This document shows, one piece after another, positions 12,801 through 22,109 of a DNA stretch of 64,000 nt (the first letter of the stretch is position 1; the number at the start of each line of letters is the position of its first letter). The notes beneath the pieces are model-generated. The model saw nothing but the letters and a program-made list of their open reading frames with translations. It did not search any database and was not told the origin of the DNA. The position numbers and the translations under genes are program-made. Source of the stretch: Klebsormidium nitens (lineage: Eukaryota; Streptophyta; Klebsormidiophyceae; Klebsormidiales; Klebsormidiaceae); NCBI GenBank assembly GCA_000708835.1, contig DF237310.1, forward strand, positions 28,965 to 92,964, written 5' to 3'.

Positions 12801-13179
12801 GTCAGAGTTCACGTATAAAATAACGCCTGCTCTCCATGAGGCTCCCCAGGAAAGGGCTCCAGACGTATGCACAGCCGAGTTTCGGAATTGTTTGCCGGTT
12901 GCCGGTATGTGACCAGAGGACGAATCGGTTTGCTCGGATTCGATTTGCCCCTGTCCAAAGGGGGCGCTTTGTACGCGGCTTTTGTCGAAGGGTGACAAAC
13001 GCATTGGTGTGCGGTTCGCTGTTGTTTGTCTGTTTGCAGTCCGGATTCTTATCGCCCCCAATGCATTATTAGTGTTAAATATCTCCCGTACACTATGCAG
13101 GCCAGAAGAGGTTCTTCGAATCGAAGGAGCCCCTGCTGAAGAGACTCAAGCCGAACATCCGCCCTCTGAAACGGTCTGA
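3840..13179 (+). CDS. plant STAT-type linker-SH2 domain protein
   Basis: Twelve exons join in phase to about 744 residues: 3840-4106, 4701-4886, 5475-5681, 6397-6501, 6718-6795, 7154-7321, 8239-8549, 9335-9589, 10357-10519, 11647-11984, 12485-12562, 13101-13179. The N-terminal third is a LamG/concanavalin-like sandwich (NICFWIYLV, later LEKWIHVGAE). The middle carries a basic KKRRLNGG. Exons 9 to 11 form the linker and SH2 domain: DPWIAGFLTRGEAE, then GTFLLRFGPSR, where the Arg of FLLRF is the expected phosphotyrosine ligand. This order matches the plant SHA/SHB family, thought to be phosphotyrosine-reading signalling or transcription factors. The last exon is uncertain: my phase ends at a TGA at 13177, while another frame of the same exon encodes a longer basic tail. 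Most introns from exon 6 on carry junction echoes, and one holds a MITE. Confidence 0.85.
7821..8163 (+). repeat. three acceptor-side echoes of SH2 exon 7
   Basis: GCAG followed by CTCTCGTCCAARTGCGACAA occurs with exon-start positions 7826, 7975 and 8112, ahead of the real exon start at 8239 (spacings 149, 137, 127). Each copy continues 30-50 bases into exon-like sequence and is followed by intron-like text with CTAACC. The third copy has an in-frame stop (CTGCTAAG), so it is a decoy. Confidence 0.9.
8608..8675 (+). repeat. donor-side echo of SH2 exon 7
   Basis: The last 60 bases of exon 7, from TTTGACCTG at 8488, recur 120 bases later from 8608. The shared parts are AAGGAGGAGGGGCTCAGCTT and TTGGACGCGGAGAT. 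The copy ends CGAAAGTGAG, keeping a donor-like GTGAG. Confidence 0.9.
9709..9750 (+). repeat. donor-side echo of SH2 exon 8
   Basis: CACGGGGTGCCGG plus the donor AACGGGTGAGG (9569-9594) recur as CACGGGGTGACGG and AACGGGTGAGGG, 142 bases downstream. Confidence 0.75.
10071..10105 (+). repeat. acceptor-side echo of SH2 exon 9
   Basis: ATTTCCAAGCGGTTGCTGCA and AGACGGCGTTGACCT match the exon 9 start at about 10370. The offset is about 299 bp, but a 198 bp MITE lies between, so the original spacing was about 100 bp. Confidence 0.8.
10144..10341. mobile_element. palindromic MITE, copy 1
   Basis: The element starts TGACAGAACGGATGGA and ends TATCCGTCCTGACA. It folds over most of its length: arms share GAGAACAGGGACTCCC-like and GATCGACGG-like blocks. 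It is related along its whole length to the copy at 18630-18823. It sits in SH2 intron 8. I see no clear target-site duplication and no coding capacity. Confidence 0.8.
10638..10797 (+). repeat. two donor-side echoes of SH2 exon 9
   Basis: The end of exon 9 (CAGCGGCTGACCGGGGCCAC through GAGAGAGTGAGC) recurs at 10638-10690 as CGACTGACCGAGGCGATGGA with GCGAGAGTGAGC. It recurs again at 10749-10797 as TTCCAGCCGCTGACTGGGGC. Spacing is roughly 110-165 bp. Confidence 0.85.
11161..11521 (+). repeat. three acceptor-side echoes of SH2 exon 10
   Basis: The exon start GCAGGACCGCGCCTTCCTGA with CACGTCATCGTGCGTGGCAC is echoed with CGTCAT at 11187, 11329 and 11498; the real one is at 11667 (spacings 142, 169, 169). 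The copies at 11161 and 11474 keep an intact GCAG acceptor. Each is preceded by CTAACC-type branch-site text. Confidence 0.9.
12093..12386 (+). repeat. donor-side echoes of SH2 exon 10
   Basis: The exon end GTCGTGCATCGGTTGCTGAC plus GGGATGCTGTGAGTGCT recurs at 12093 (GTCGTGCAGTGGTTGCCGAC, ATGCTGTGCGTGCTGT). It recurs about 12228 (GTGCAATGGACACAGGGATG) and about 12340 (GTCCAATGGTTGCTACCACT). Spacings are about 146, 139 and 110. Confidence 0.85.
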
Positions 13180-14447
13180 TCAGAGAATCTTCCTAAATGT
13201 CGGAGGTTATGAGGCGAAAGTGTTCAACCCGAACGCCTTGTGTCTCGTGTTTTAGCAGCCTGCGCATTCACTGTACAGATTCCGAGACAAACTGAATAGA
13301 AAGGCTCAAACTTCATTTGTGCAGATCCTTGTCCATAACGCCCTTGCATTGTGCCTCCTTGCATAATGCGAAACCTTGTGCCACTCTCACCCATCGCACA
13401 AGGGTATTGATAGCCTATCACTTGTCAACTCGTGGCGTGCATGACATAGGACGGTATAACCAGTCGGACATGCGAAGTTGCCTCACCAAGACTCATCCAT
13501 GCGTAAGTTCGCCTGAGGCGGCAGTCGCTTTTACGAAATACATTACCTTACCAAAACACTAGATTTGATCGAGTGACCGTCTGTGCGGCCCGGGCCAGGC
13601 TGTACTGCGTCACATCATGACTCACATGTGTAGGCGTACTAGGTGCATCATTGATTGGTGTCATGCAAGGGATCGGGTGCAATGATTTGGCATATGCATA
13701 GTAATCATGTGCAATTCAATGACATTGAACACGATGGAATTTTCGTAGCTGGAGTTTTTGCGTGGGATTAGTTCACAAGGTTCTTAAACCTAAATGGTTG
13801 GAAACCTAATGATAAGCATGCGGATATGCGATTGGTTGAAAAGCGCCGGGAGCAAGCTTACGTGCAATATAAAGACAAGTGCATGTGTTTGCGACTTATT
13901 CTGCATTGAATGCGTCAAGAAAGGTGACGCCCACGGCAAAACACGAATTGCAGGCCGGTCCACAACGGTGCCGCGTCATGCGCAGCAGACCGTCTTGGGC
14001 GACTAATCTACCGTCGACCTGCAACTCAAGTGAGGGCTCCTTTCATGACTTGGCTCTGATTGTCGCCTTCATCATGGGGCATTCTAATTGTCGCCGATCA
14101 TGCTTTTGATGCCAAGTACGTATACTGCAACAAGTAAGTAGACATAAGGTCTTGTATGTGAAAATTTGCACGGTTTTGTAATCTACCGATACAAAAAGGC
14201 GGAAGATAAATGGAGGATGACTCGATAGGTATTAGAATGTCAATATACCCATCCCACGATACACGTCAAGCAAGTTTTCCGTTGATTTCATGCTTCGTTT
14301 GAACCAATTGTGGCGCACGTACCCACACTAGTGGCAAATTTTCATGTTCGATAACGAGCCCTTGTAATTTTGGTTCTCTTCACATTCTACTTATGTTGAA
14401 AGATTGACTCTTTGCAACGAAGCTGTCCGATTTGGCTGCAAGACTTC
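13180..14447. other. intergenic region between two convergent genes
   Basis: This holds the 3' ends of the SH2 gene and of the F-box gene. Only short open frames without recognisable domains are present. An alternative SH2 terminal frame would extend coding to a TAG at about 13252-13254. Confidence 0.5.
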
Positions 14448-15857
14448 TTAAGGTCTCAGAATTCGGTCCGACTTGATTGCAATCGTTTTACTGGGAGAAA
14501 CCCAGCAATCTCTTATCACAAACCAGCTCGAAGGATAGTCTCGGGCAAGACCTGTGACCACCTTCAAAACGTCCTCTTTCCTCTCGTCCTTGAGCCAAAT
14601 AGTGATATCCATCTGTTGAATGCTCTTACACGCGGCGACAATCAATTTAAGCTTCGAAAGAGCCTCCTGCTTCGTGCAGAAATTCCAATGATCCAACTCA
14701 ACGTGAAGACGCTGAAGCTCTTGAAAGCATGGGCTGTCGCCCTGCTGAAAGATCTTGCCATCGCCAACTTTACTGATGAGAGACCAGGCTTCCGGATGGA
14801 GTCGCAAAAAGCGCACCTTTCCGCATACTTTGCTGAGTTTCTGCAGCGATGGGTAGCTCTTCTCATGCCAGTCTTGGATATCCAATGAGGTCACGTTCGG
14901 TGAGGCGGTCAGGATTTTGAACACGGCAGCCCAACTTCCTGTTCCTACGACGCTTAAATCTAACAGAGAGTCCATTGATTCGGCGCTGTCGAGAAGTATT
15001 TTATTGCGGAGGCAAAGCCATTCTAGTGACCTAGAGCGCAGGATGACCAACCGGCCAGTGCGCACGGTCAACTTCTTCAAAGTAGGAGCCTTGACAACTA
15101 GTCTGCTAGTGACGTAATAATCGACCCCCTTAATACCGTCGCACCAACGTAGCTGCTCCAAAGTGCTGGATGCCACAACGTATTCGTCCAAGTTTCCGAG
15201 CTCAGAGGATGGGAGCTTCTTAAGTAGGCTGACAGTAAGATGCCTCAGCTTTGGCAAGGCTGACAGCGTACTGTGAAAAGTAGCCGGGGACGCCGTCAGG
15301 CGGAACATTCTTAGCTCAATAAGGGAGGAAAGGGGCTTCGTAAGGGTGAAGGCGGAGGAGAGACTCACAGATGCTTCACCCTTGTAGGAGTCTATTGATA
15401 CCTTCTTGAGGTTTTTGCAACCCTGGAGCATGGCACTTAGCTCGCTCCATCCAGCTGAAGCATTATCAATCCCACCAATGGAATCCCAAAGCAGGTACAG
15501 AGTCAGGGACTCCAAGGAATCTGCCGATGACAACAGGACTGGAGCGACAACCGCCAGATCAAGCGGTTTGTCGCGCATGTCTTCCAGCACGATCCTCTTC
15601 CATTGTGCATTTGGATTGCAAGAGATGAACCTGAGAAATCGTGTCGCGTCTTGGTCCTTCCCGATATTCCACAGAAGAACTCTCTCCTCTTTCAACATGC
15701 AAGAGAATAAGCTGCAGGTAGCCCGCAGCCGCCTTGCCCGCTCTACCGACCGTAAGTTGTCGGGCACGCCAAGAATCTTCTTCACAAGATCCAAAGGCAA
15801 GTGGTCGAAGGGATTGGCTGGGTCACTCGCCACAGACGCTTCGTCTAGATTTTCCAT
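14448..15857 (-). CDS. F-box protein with C-terminal leucine-rich region
   Basis: This is a single-exon gene of 469 residues. The first in-frame ATG is at 15857 (MENLDEAS); the frame upstream has no ATG before a stop. Residues about 14-55 form an F-box: FDHLPLDLVKKILGV, then a WNI after a short helix. This would bind SKP1 in an SCF ubiquitin ligase. The rest has repeating leucine-rich segments such as LESLTLYLLWDS, LRHLTVSLLKKL, LKKLTVRTGRL and LLDLSVVGTGSW, about 25-45 residues apart, typical of plant F-box/LRR proteins where this part selects the substrate. The substrate cannot be named. The absence of introns contrasts with most neighbours. Confidence 0.8.
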   Translation of the reverse strand: MENLDEASVASDPANPFDHLPLDLVKKILGVPDNLRSVERARRLRATCSLFSCMLKEERVLLWNIGKDQDATRFLRFISCNPNAQWKRIVLEDMRDKPLDLAVVAPVLLSSADSLESLTLYLLWDSIGGIDNASAGWSELSAMLQGCKNLKKVSIDSYKGEASVSLSSAFTLTKPLSSLIELRMFRLTASPATFHSTLSALPKLRHLTVSLLKKLPSSELGNLDEYVVASSTLEQLRWCDGIKGVDYYVTSRLVVKAPTLKKLTVRTGRLVILRSRSLEWLCLRNKILLDSAESMDSLLDLSVVGTGSWAAVFKILTASPNVTSLDIQDWHEKSYPSLQKLSKVCGKVRFLRLHPEAWSLISKVGDGKIFQQGDSPCFQELQRLHVELDHWNFCTKQEALSKLKLIVAACKSIQQMDITIWLKDERKEDVLKVVTGLARDYPSSWFVIRDCWVSPSKTIAIKSDRILRP

Positions 15858-16517
15858 GTTCCAGGAAGTTTGTTTGTTGAACAAAGACAACCTTAGGGCA
15901 CCATCTGGGACTTGAATGACTAGGAAGGCTACTCTAGCCTCAAACCAAGTCTATCCTCATGTTTCTAGTAACTGCGCGCTTTCAGAGAGAGAAGTATGGA
16001 GTTATCAGGCAGGATTGATTGCAGTGGTGCGCCTTCGAACAAAACCCTCGCGTACCAGAGCGCTAGCTCCCTAGCAAGCCTCTGAACCTCCTGCTGAGCT
16101 GGATAGAGTTGTACTGCGTGATTGAACTCCTGCGAAAGCGCGCAGCCTCCAGCGTCTCAGCGAAGACGGCGACTCTGTATCAGACCGTAGTGTCAATCAA
16201 TCAGCTTCAGATTGTAACGTAATGCGACTGACACATAGCCGCGTGGCATAGCTCAAAGGCTTTGACGCACTTTGACGATCGGCAAGGAAGAAGGCTGCAC
16301 GACTGAACAAACTTGATATTACAGCGCGCGCGGACGCACGCGACGGTTTGCAGTGGCTTAGAAGGCACCTGCTTATAGCGCAAGATACAGTAACAAGGGC
16401 TTCGAGATTGTGCGTAGAGAAGTCCGTCTGCCTTTGCAGCCTGTGGTGGAGTTTTTTGGTAAGTACACCTCTGAATAATGCTTGGCAGTTGAGTGGTGTT
16501 CAGATTGCCAAAGAAGC
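15858..16517. other. divergent promoter region
   Basis: This 660 bp lies between the divergent F-box gene and the two-repeat protein gene and should hold both promoters. A run of alternating CG (ACAGCGCGCGCGGACGCACG) lies at about 16321. No coding signal is seen. Confidence 0.45.
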
Positions 16518-17186
16518 ATGGAGAAGCTACCCGAGGCAGTGGAGTCCATGACGCTTGGCTCTTCCGGAGACATGTTCGATGAGGACGAGCCCGAACTCGA
16601 AGATTTAATGCCTTTCTACTTGTCTGCGGAACCTCTGCTAGGCAAAGATTTGCTTCCTTTCAAGAGACGAGCGGAGGAGAGAGGCATCACGACTCCGGCT
16701 GCCTTTCTGCAAGACAAGGGGTTCCGAAAGGCGCTTGTGAAATTGGTCAGAACAAAAGCAGGCATCGATGGGACAGGAAGCCCCGAGAACCTTGAGGGTA
16801 CGCGATGGTATGGGGAGTTCTTTGCGGATATTGTGGAGCCTGCATGCGACATTGATAAAACACTGGCCAAGTCCCTTGGGTATGAATCCGAACCAGAAGA
16901 ATCTGAGCCAATTGACATGACTTTGGTGCCGCTCCCAGGCAAGGCCTTCCTTCCACTGAAGAGGAAAGCAGAGGAAAGACGCATCACCACCCCTAAGGCT
17001 CTCCTGCAAGACGAGGAGTTCCAGAAGGAGCTGTCGAAACTGGTCAGAGTTATGGTCACCATTGATGCCAGCAGCGATTTGGAGAATGCAGAAGGAGGGG
17101 AGTGGTACAGGGATTTTGTTCCTGAAGTTTTGGAGCCAGCTTGCGAGATGGACAAATCTCTCGCGAAGAAGTTCAACTGTTTCTAA
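16518..17186 (+). CDS. unknown protein with a duplicated ~85-residue unit
   Basis: The ATG at 16518 is the first after an in-frame stop at 16476 and gives 222 residues. After an acidic leader (DEDEPELEDL) the protein holds two similar units. The first runs from GKDLLPFKRRAEERGITTPA through WYGEFFADIVEPACDID; the second runs from GKAFLPLKRKAEERRITTPK through WYRDFVPEVLEPACEMD. Conserved positions in both include KRxAEERxITTP, a helix with LVR, ID, WY.(D/E)F, EPAC and DK(T/S)LAK. I do not recognise the family. There is no signal peptide and no membrane segment, so it is probably cytosolic or nuclear. An acceptor-like TTGGCAG at 16482 leaves open an upstream exon. Confidence 0.65.
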   Translation: MEKLPEAVESMTLGSSGDMFDEDEPELEDLMPFYLSAEPLLGKDLLPFKRRAEERGITTPAAFLQDKGFRKALVKLVRTKAGIDGTGSPENLEGTRWYGEFFADIVEPACDIDKTLAKSLGYESEPEESEPIDMTLVPLPGKAFLPLKRKAEERRITTPKALLQDEEFQKELSKLVRVMVTIDASSDLENAEGGEWYRDFVPEVLEPACEMDKSLAKKFNCF

Positions 17187-19331
17187 AACGGTGCTAGCGG
17201 TGCCTCCGACCCCTTCAGGTAAGAATGAGTGAAAAAAGATTGATCGCCAACTTCTTACAGGAGTTGACCGGAGGGCTGCAGAGACTGCCATGGCTTGAGA
17301 GAGGTCAGAAAGAACCCGCTGACTTCTCGAGTTGTTCCTTAATGAAACTGATTGGCTTTTGTTTCATGTCGAACCAACCTGGAAAACTAATGATAAGAGC
17401 TGAGTGTGTCAAGTTGGTAAGAAACGAGTTCAGGTCTTCGTGGCACACCCGTTCAAGTTGACTCGTTTCCCGTCTGAAGACGAGGGATCGGAAACCTTCA
17501 ATTTGCGATTGCTCAGGTTTGTAACTTGCTGGATGCTGTCTGTCCTTCGATGTCCTTGTCTGTTCTTCGATGTCCTTGCTGATGCATCTCGAGCTCAGAA
17601 TAGACTTGAATGGCAATGCTTGAGATCTAAGCAGATGAGAGAAACGGCCTGCGACTACATCGATCCGATGGCAGATTTAGGGTACTTGTCGCCATGTGGG
17701 ATGTTTCTATTTCGAGAAAATCAGTCAGACGTTTTCTCTGCAAGAAGGCGTTTGGAGAAACGGCGGCAAAAGTCCCGGTGGAAGCAAATCTTGGCCAGTT
17801 CCCCTTCGTCAGACCCAATCCCATTCTCATGTCACCTCGCCTTCGCAACGAGCGCTTCTTCAGACCTTTCACGACTTGACGGGCATACTCTGAGGTGAAT
17901 TTTCGACCGTTCGTGCAGGTTTTGCTCCCTTCGTGTCACGCAGGCCCGTTGCTGCAGAGGTCAGCGCTCTCTGGTCCAAGGCCCGGATCGCCTCTAGGTT
18001 TTGTCAGGTCCGAATTGGCAACGGCTGCTGTTGAGATTAGGTTGCAGCGTCCGAAAGGTTCTTCTTACAGGTTAGAGGTCGAAAGGTCCTTCTCGCCCTT
18101 TGTATAGCCGTAGCCCGGAAGGGGTTGAACGGTGGTTTTGGATATAATTTTAAGGCTTGCTTGTAAATTGCTTCGCTGACCTGAAGCGTCTTCGGGTGTT
18201 ACTTGGACTTCAAATCTGCGCCAATTGGATCCAGTTGCTTCCTTTTGCATCAGCTTCTCGATAGCTTTCTGCTATTTATCATGATCATAAGCAGTTGAAT
18301 TGGCTCCTCATGCACTTCACGAAACTGAGCTACCTGCCCTGCAAAGCTTCAGAGCGCTAGGATCTGAATACTTAGACCCGGTTAGATCATCCTTTCCAGC
18401 AATTCCGTAACATATACCCGGGCGTACTACTCACAGAAGCGCTTACTCCACACATACCCTACTGCTGACTCATGGTCGTGCCTATCGCTTCAATTCAACG
18501 AAGTCTACCATAGAACGAAGCAGTGCAATCCTAGGCTTTCGTACATAAAAGTCCTCGTGAAATCCTCATCACACAGATTTACATGTACAAATGCAGCGAC
18601 GATCACCTGCAGTCAGTTCATTGTATTCCTGTCAGAACGGAAGGAAAGAGAACAGGGACTCCCGGCAGACTGCGTAGGACGCCCTTCAACTATAACCCCT
18701 TCGACGGTCAGAATCAGTGAATCCAGTCAACCCAGACCGTCGATCCTAGGGGGTTATAGCTAGGAGGGGTCCCTTACGTCGGCTTGGGAGTCCACGTACG
18801 TTCTCCCTTCTTCCGTTCTGTCAATAAGAGTTCAGTGTCGTGCATATACGTGTGCATCTGGCACTCAAATCCATGTGCCTGCAACCGACCTCGGGATCAG
18901 CTGCATCGGTTCAGTAGCATGTGACGGTCCAATATTGGTTGGGAATGACTAGTAATGCGGCAATGTACACCATCCGTTCAAGATGGTCATTGGGTCATGC
19001 CTGAATAATCCACATGTGAAAAGCTAGCTTGAAAGTGAGCCTAGATTGAAATCAAGCTCAATCAGACCGATGTACATGCAACCTTTATACACCATCATGC
19101 ACAAACATGATCTTCAACAACAAAAAAAGAAGAATATCAAATTTTGACCACATCAAACGAGCACCCATCATGCCTACCTAATTTTCTCTCAAGTCAAGTT
19201 GTGTTTTTCCGAAATACTTTCTGCGACTTCCATAAGTGTGCTGTCGATTATTGCAGTAACAAAACAATCTGCCGCAAATGTGCAACAGCTTGACTTATTG
19301 CGTTGACTTGCGTCGACAAGAACTGCACTTA
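17187..19331. other. intergenic stretch with one MITE
   Basis: An open frame at 17404-17898 (164 codons) starts without ATG and has no recognisable domain, so I do not call it a gene. The MITE at 18630-18823 is the only clear element. The stretch ends at the 3' end of the minus-strand gene at 19332. Confidence 0.45.
18630..18823. mobile_element. palindromic MITE, copy 2
   Basis: It starts TGTCAGAACGGAAGG and ends CTTCCGTTCTGTCA. The arms share GGACTCCC, CTATAACCCC and GACGGTC blocks and fold into a long imperfect hairpin. It matches copy 1 (10144-10341) in both termini and inside (AACAGGGACTCCC, GAGGGGTC, GTCGGCT). The third base of the two ends differs (TGT versus TGA), as in copy 1. Confidence 0.8.
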
Positions 19332-22109
19332 TCAGTGCACCCACGTAGACCTCCCTTCCAAACCCAGCCCGTTCGCAGTAGGCAGCTTCCAACTGGACCG
19401 ACATGCTTTGCCGCTAACCCCACGGCCCTTTACTCGGCTTGGCGTCCAGCCCAGCTCCTCTGCCCTTCCCGAGAACAGGTCGAAAACCCCCAAGCCAGCA
19501 ACACATCCGGCTGCCGGCGCCTCCAAGTCGCCCTCCGCTTTCATCCTCTCCGCTCTCCTAACATCCGCGTGAACTCTTGCCGGCTGCTGCACTGCCGTCG
19601 CTCTGACGAAAGGCGTCCCTCCCCCTGGCGAACTTGCCGCCATTTGCCGCTGCGCTGCCGCTTTCTGCTGCAACCTGTACCGCTCCCCACGCGACCCAAT
19701 CACCTGCCCCAGGATCGCCGCTAAAATCGTGAGCACCATTGCCGTCTTGGGGATAAGCACCGCCTTCCTCAGCATCGCCACGAACGGAACCGCCGCGTGC
19801 ACCGCCACGAACCACTCCGGCGAGAACTTCTCGACATGCTCCCTCCACATCCCGAGAGGCACATTCACCGCTAGTGTGGAACCCCCCACCGCGAGCAGCT
19901 TCCATTCCAGGGGCTGGGGGCGCAACTGCCGGATGGGGGGGGTTTTGGAAAGGGCAACCCTGGCAGCAATGATGGGGGCGGGACAGCTGAGTTTGATGTT
20001 CTGGGGGTTGCGGAAGAGCTCGGTTGCTGCGGGGGCCAGTTCCATGATCACACGGTGCATCTTGGCGATGGGGCAGTTGCTTGTGCTGAGCCACTCCTTG
20101 GCATCCACCGGCTCTCCGTGGACGTGCTGCTGCAAGAGACGCACGGGAGGGGGGGTCAAGGGATGGAGAAAGGGATGCAGCAGCCAGTGGGTTACTTGCA
20201 TTGGGCGAGCAAGATCGCTCAGGAGAGCGATTCTGATGCAGGCCTTAAGAACATTAGTATTTGACTGCTCAAATACTCCTCATGCGGAAGCAAAAAGGCA
20301 TTAAAGGCAGCAACTTCTTCATTCCCTAATCACAGATTGAGGGGACAGCACACGGCGAGCGATGAGGTCATTGCACTGTATTGAAAGACAACGTCAGAGA
20401 CACAAATGCCCGACGCTGGCAAAATCACTACTTTCAAGTTGACTCTAATATCCTTTAGACAACTTCCATCCGTGCATGCACAGCTCAAGCAAAACCACAG
20501 GAGCACGCGATGGTGCAAACAAGCAGAACGACGCACCTGCGTAGGCGCTTCTGGCGCAGCAACTGCCTTCGCAGGCTTTGCTCTTGCCTTCGCTTGTTGA
20601 GGTTTTGGACCAATCCCAATCTCTGCTCTAGTCTTCAGAGTCTCTGACTGCGAAGCAGGCTCTCTACCACCAGTTGATGCCTCAAGGCGTCTGCTGCTCT
20701 TTGCTGGTTCCGGGCGACCAGATTTTGCTGGTTCTGGCTGTGTACGCTTATTTCTGGCAGCCATGAAACCATCCCAGCTGAAAGGGTTGGGAGCCTGCAA
20801 GGCGAGCCAACGAGAGGGTCATTGAGGTGGCACTTACCATCAAAATGTACGTGCTCGGAAATATGCATCCAACACAGTCACAATACAGGATTTTACAATT
20901 CGTTAGTGCAAATAGCAACATGCCCCAAGTAGCATTCTGTGCACTTTAGGTATCGTACGGTCCACATCATTGAGGTAACATCCTGCTTGATCTTGAGGAG
21001 TCCTCGAGAACGAACGAGACTCAATGGACGATAGACAAAGGTGTCCACAAGGTGTAAATCACTCACCCCTCCCCCAAAGGCAGAGATGCTGATTGTGGCT
21101 GCAGATGCGGCAAGTGGATGCTGAGCAGTCCGCGGACCATCTAGGGCTTGTGTTCTAGGACACGCCCTATCTTTAGCCCTTGCTGGAGCCTCAGACTTGT
21201 CCAACTGCTCTGAGAACCTTGCCAACGGAACAACTCCCCCAGAACCATGGAACAATCTGCGATCAACAGAAAGACAAGCCACCAAGTCAAATGGAAGTCA
21301 CAGTGCATGCCCTATGAATATTGAGCAAGATCCAAATTGCTGAAGTGCTGAGAACCCCCACCTCCTGAGCATGTGACAAAATACAAGTTGATATCACGTC
21401 AATGAATCCCACCATGGCAAGATCAAGTGTGAAAATGGCCTCATTCAGGAACCAGGCCAAGCAAACCAGGCCATGCAGACAAACCTGCGACAACATCACA
21501 GCGACATCCTTGCCACATGCCTTGCCACTTATGCCTCTTCTTGACTTCCGAGAGAAAAACTTAGGGCAAAGAACTTGCAGCTCTCTGCATCATACCTGCC
21601 TGCAACTTCTCTGCATCAAACCTGCCAATGGATTTGGCTGTCGAACCCTCCGAGGATGGTTCCTGGGCTTCAACCCTTTTATTGACATTGACGATGAGAA
21701 AGCCATCTAACGGCCCAAGATCACGAACCATGCTCAATAATTTGGACCCATGACGCAAACAGCTTGTAGCTGCCGCAGCTCACGTCCTTCCAAAATCTCA
21801 CCTTAGTGTTGACTCAAAATTTGGCTCGTCACAGAAGATGGGGCCCCGCTGCGCAGGGCACTGGCCTTGAGCCCTATCTTTGGTTGCCGAAGGTCCGCCG
21901 GGGGCCTTTGCAAGATCCACATTGGTGTCCTTCATGATTGACCTAAGAAAAGGACACGCCTGCACCCCCATCGATATGACGTCCATCCCTTCTGCAGCTC
22001 CTTTGAGAAACTCCATCCCCAATTTAGCTTGGAGTCCAACTGGCAACTGCTGGTATGCCTTTCCTGTCTGGTCCCCAAGGAAAGCGTTCACAAGGGTGAC
22101 GCCTCTACT
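19332..22109 (-). CDS. conserved plant-type protein of unknown function
   Basis: Four minus-strand exons join in phase: 22109-21802, 21256-21067, 20794-20537 and 20129-19332, giving about 517 residues; the start codon lies further 5' and is unresolved. The first exon encodes GKAYQQLPVGLQAKLGMEFL. The third is a Lys/Ala/Pro linker after PNPFSWDGFMAARNK. The last holds the conserved core: HVHGEPVDAKEW, PAPIIAARVALSKTPPIRQL, three hydrophobic segments (around LLAVGGSTLAVNVPLGMW, WFVAVHAAVPFVAML, MVLTILAAILGQVIGS) and a basic end GERYRLQQK. Similar proteins occur in land plants as uncharacterised, probably organellar proteins; that recollection is approximate. The final exon tail after GERYRL is low in conservation signals. 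A putative exon at about 21585-21735 breaks the phase and was left out. Confidence 0.6.

Noticed and set aside
13101-13254. Alternative frame for the last SH2 exon ending in a basic tail
   Set aside because: It does not match the phase left by the exon at 12562; kept as an open alternative only because an unseen small exon could shift it.
16459-16488. GTAAGT to TTGGCAG, a 30-base candidate intron
   Set aside because: Too short for a nuclear intron of this genome, and no upstream exon is seen.
17404-17898. 164-codon frame on the plus strand
   Set aside because: It has no ATG at the start, no domain and no splice context, and overlaps other frames of similar length.
19558-20094. Overlapping 178-codon minus-strand frame
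   Set aside because: Shadow of the conserved core exon in another frame; Gly/Ala-rich without a domain.
21561-21758. Minus-strand frame with a good donor at 21585, possible extra exon of the unknown protein
   Set aside because: Its phase does not fit between the exons at 21802 and 21256, which join each other in phase directly.
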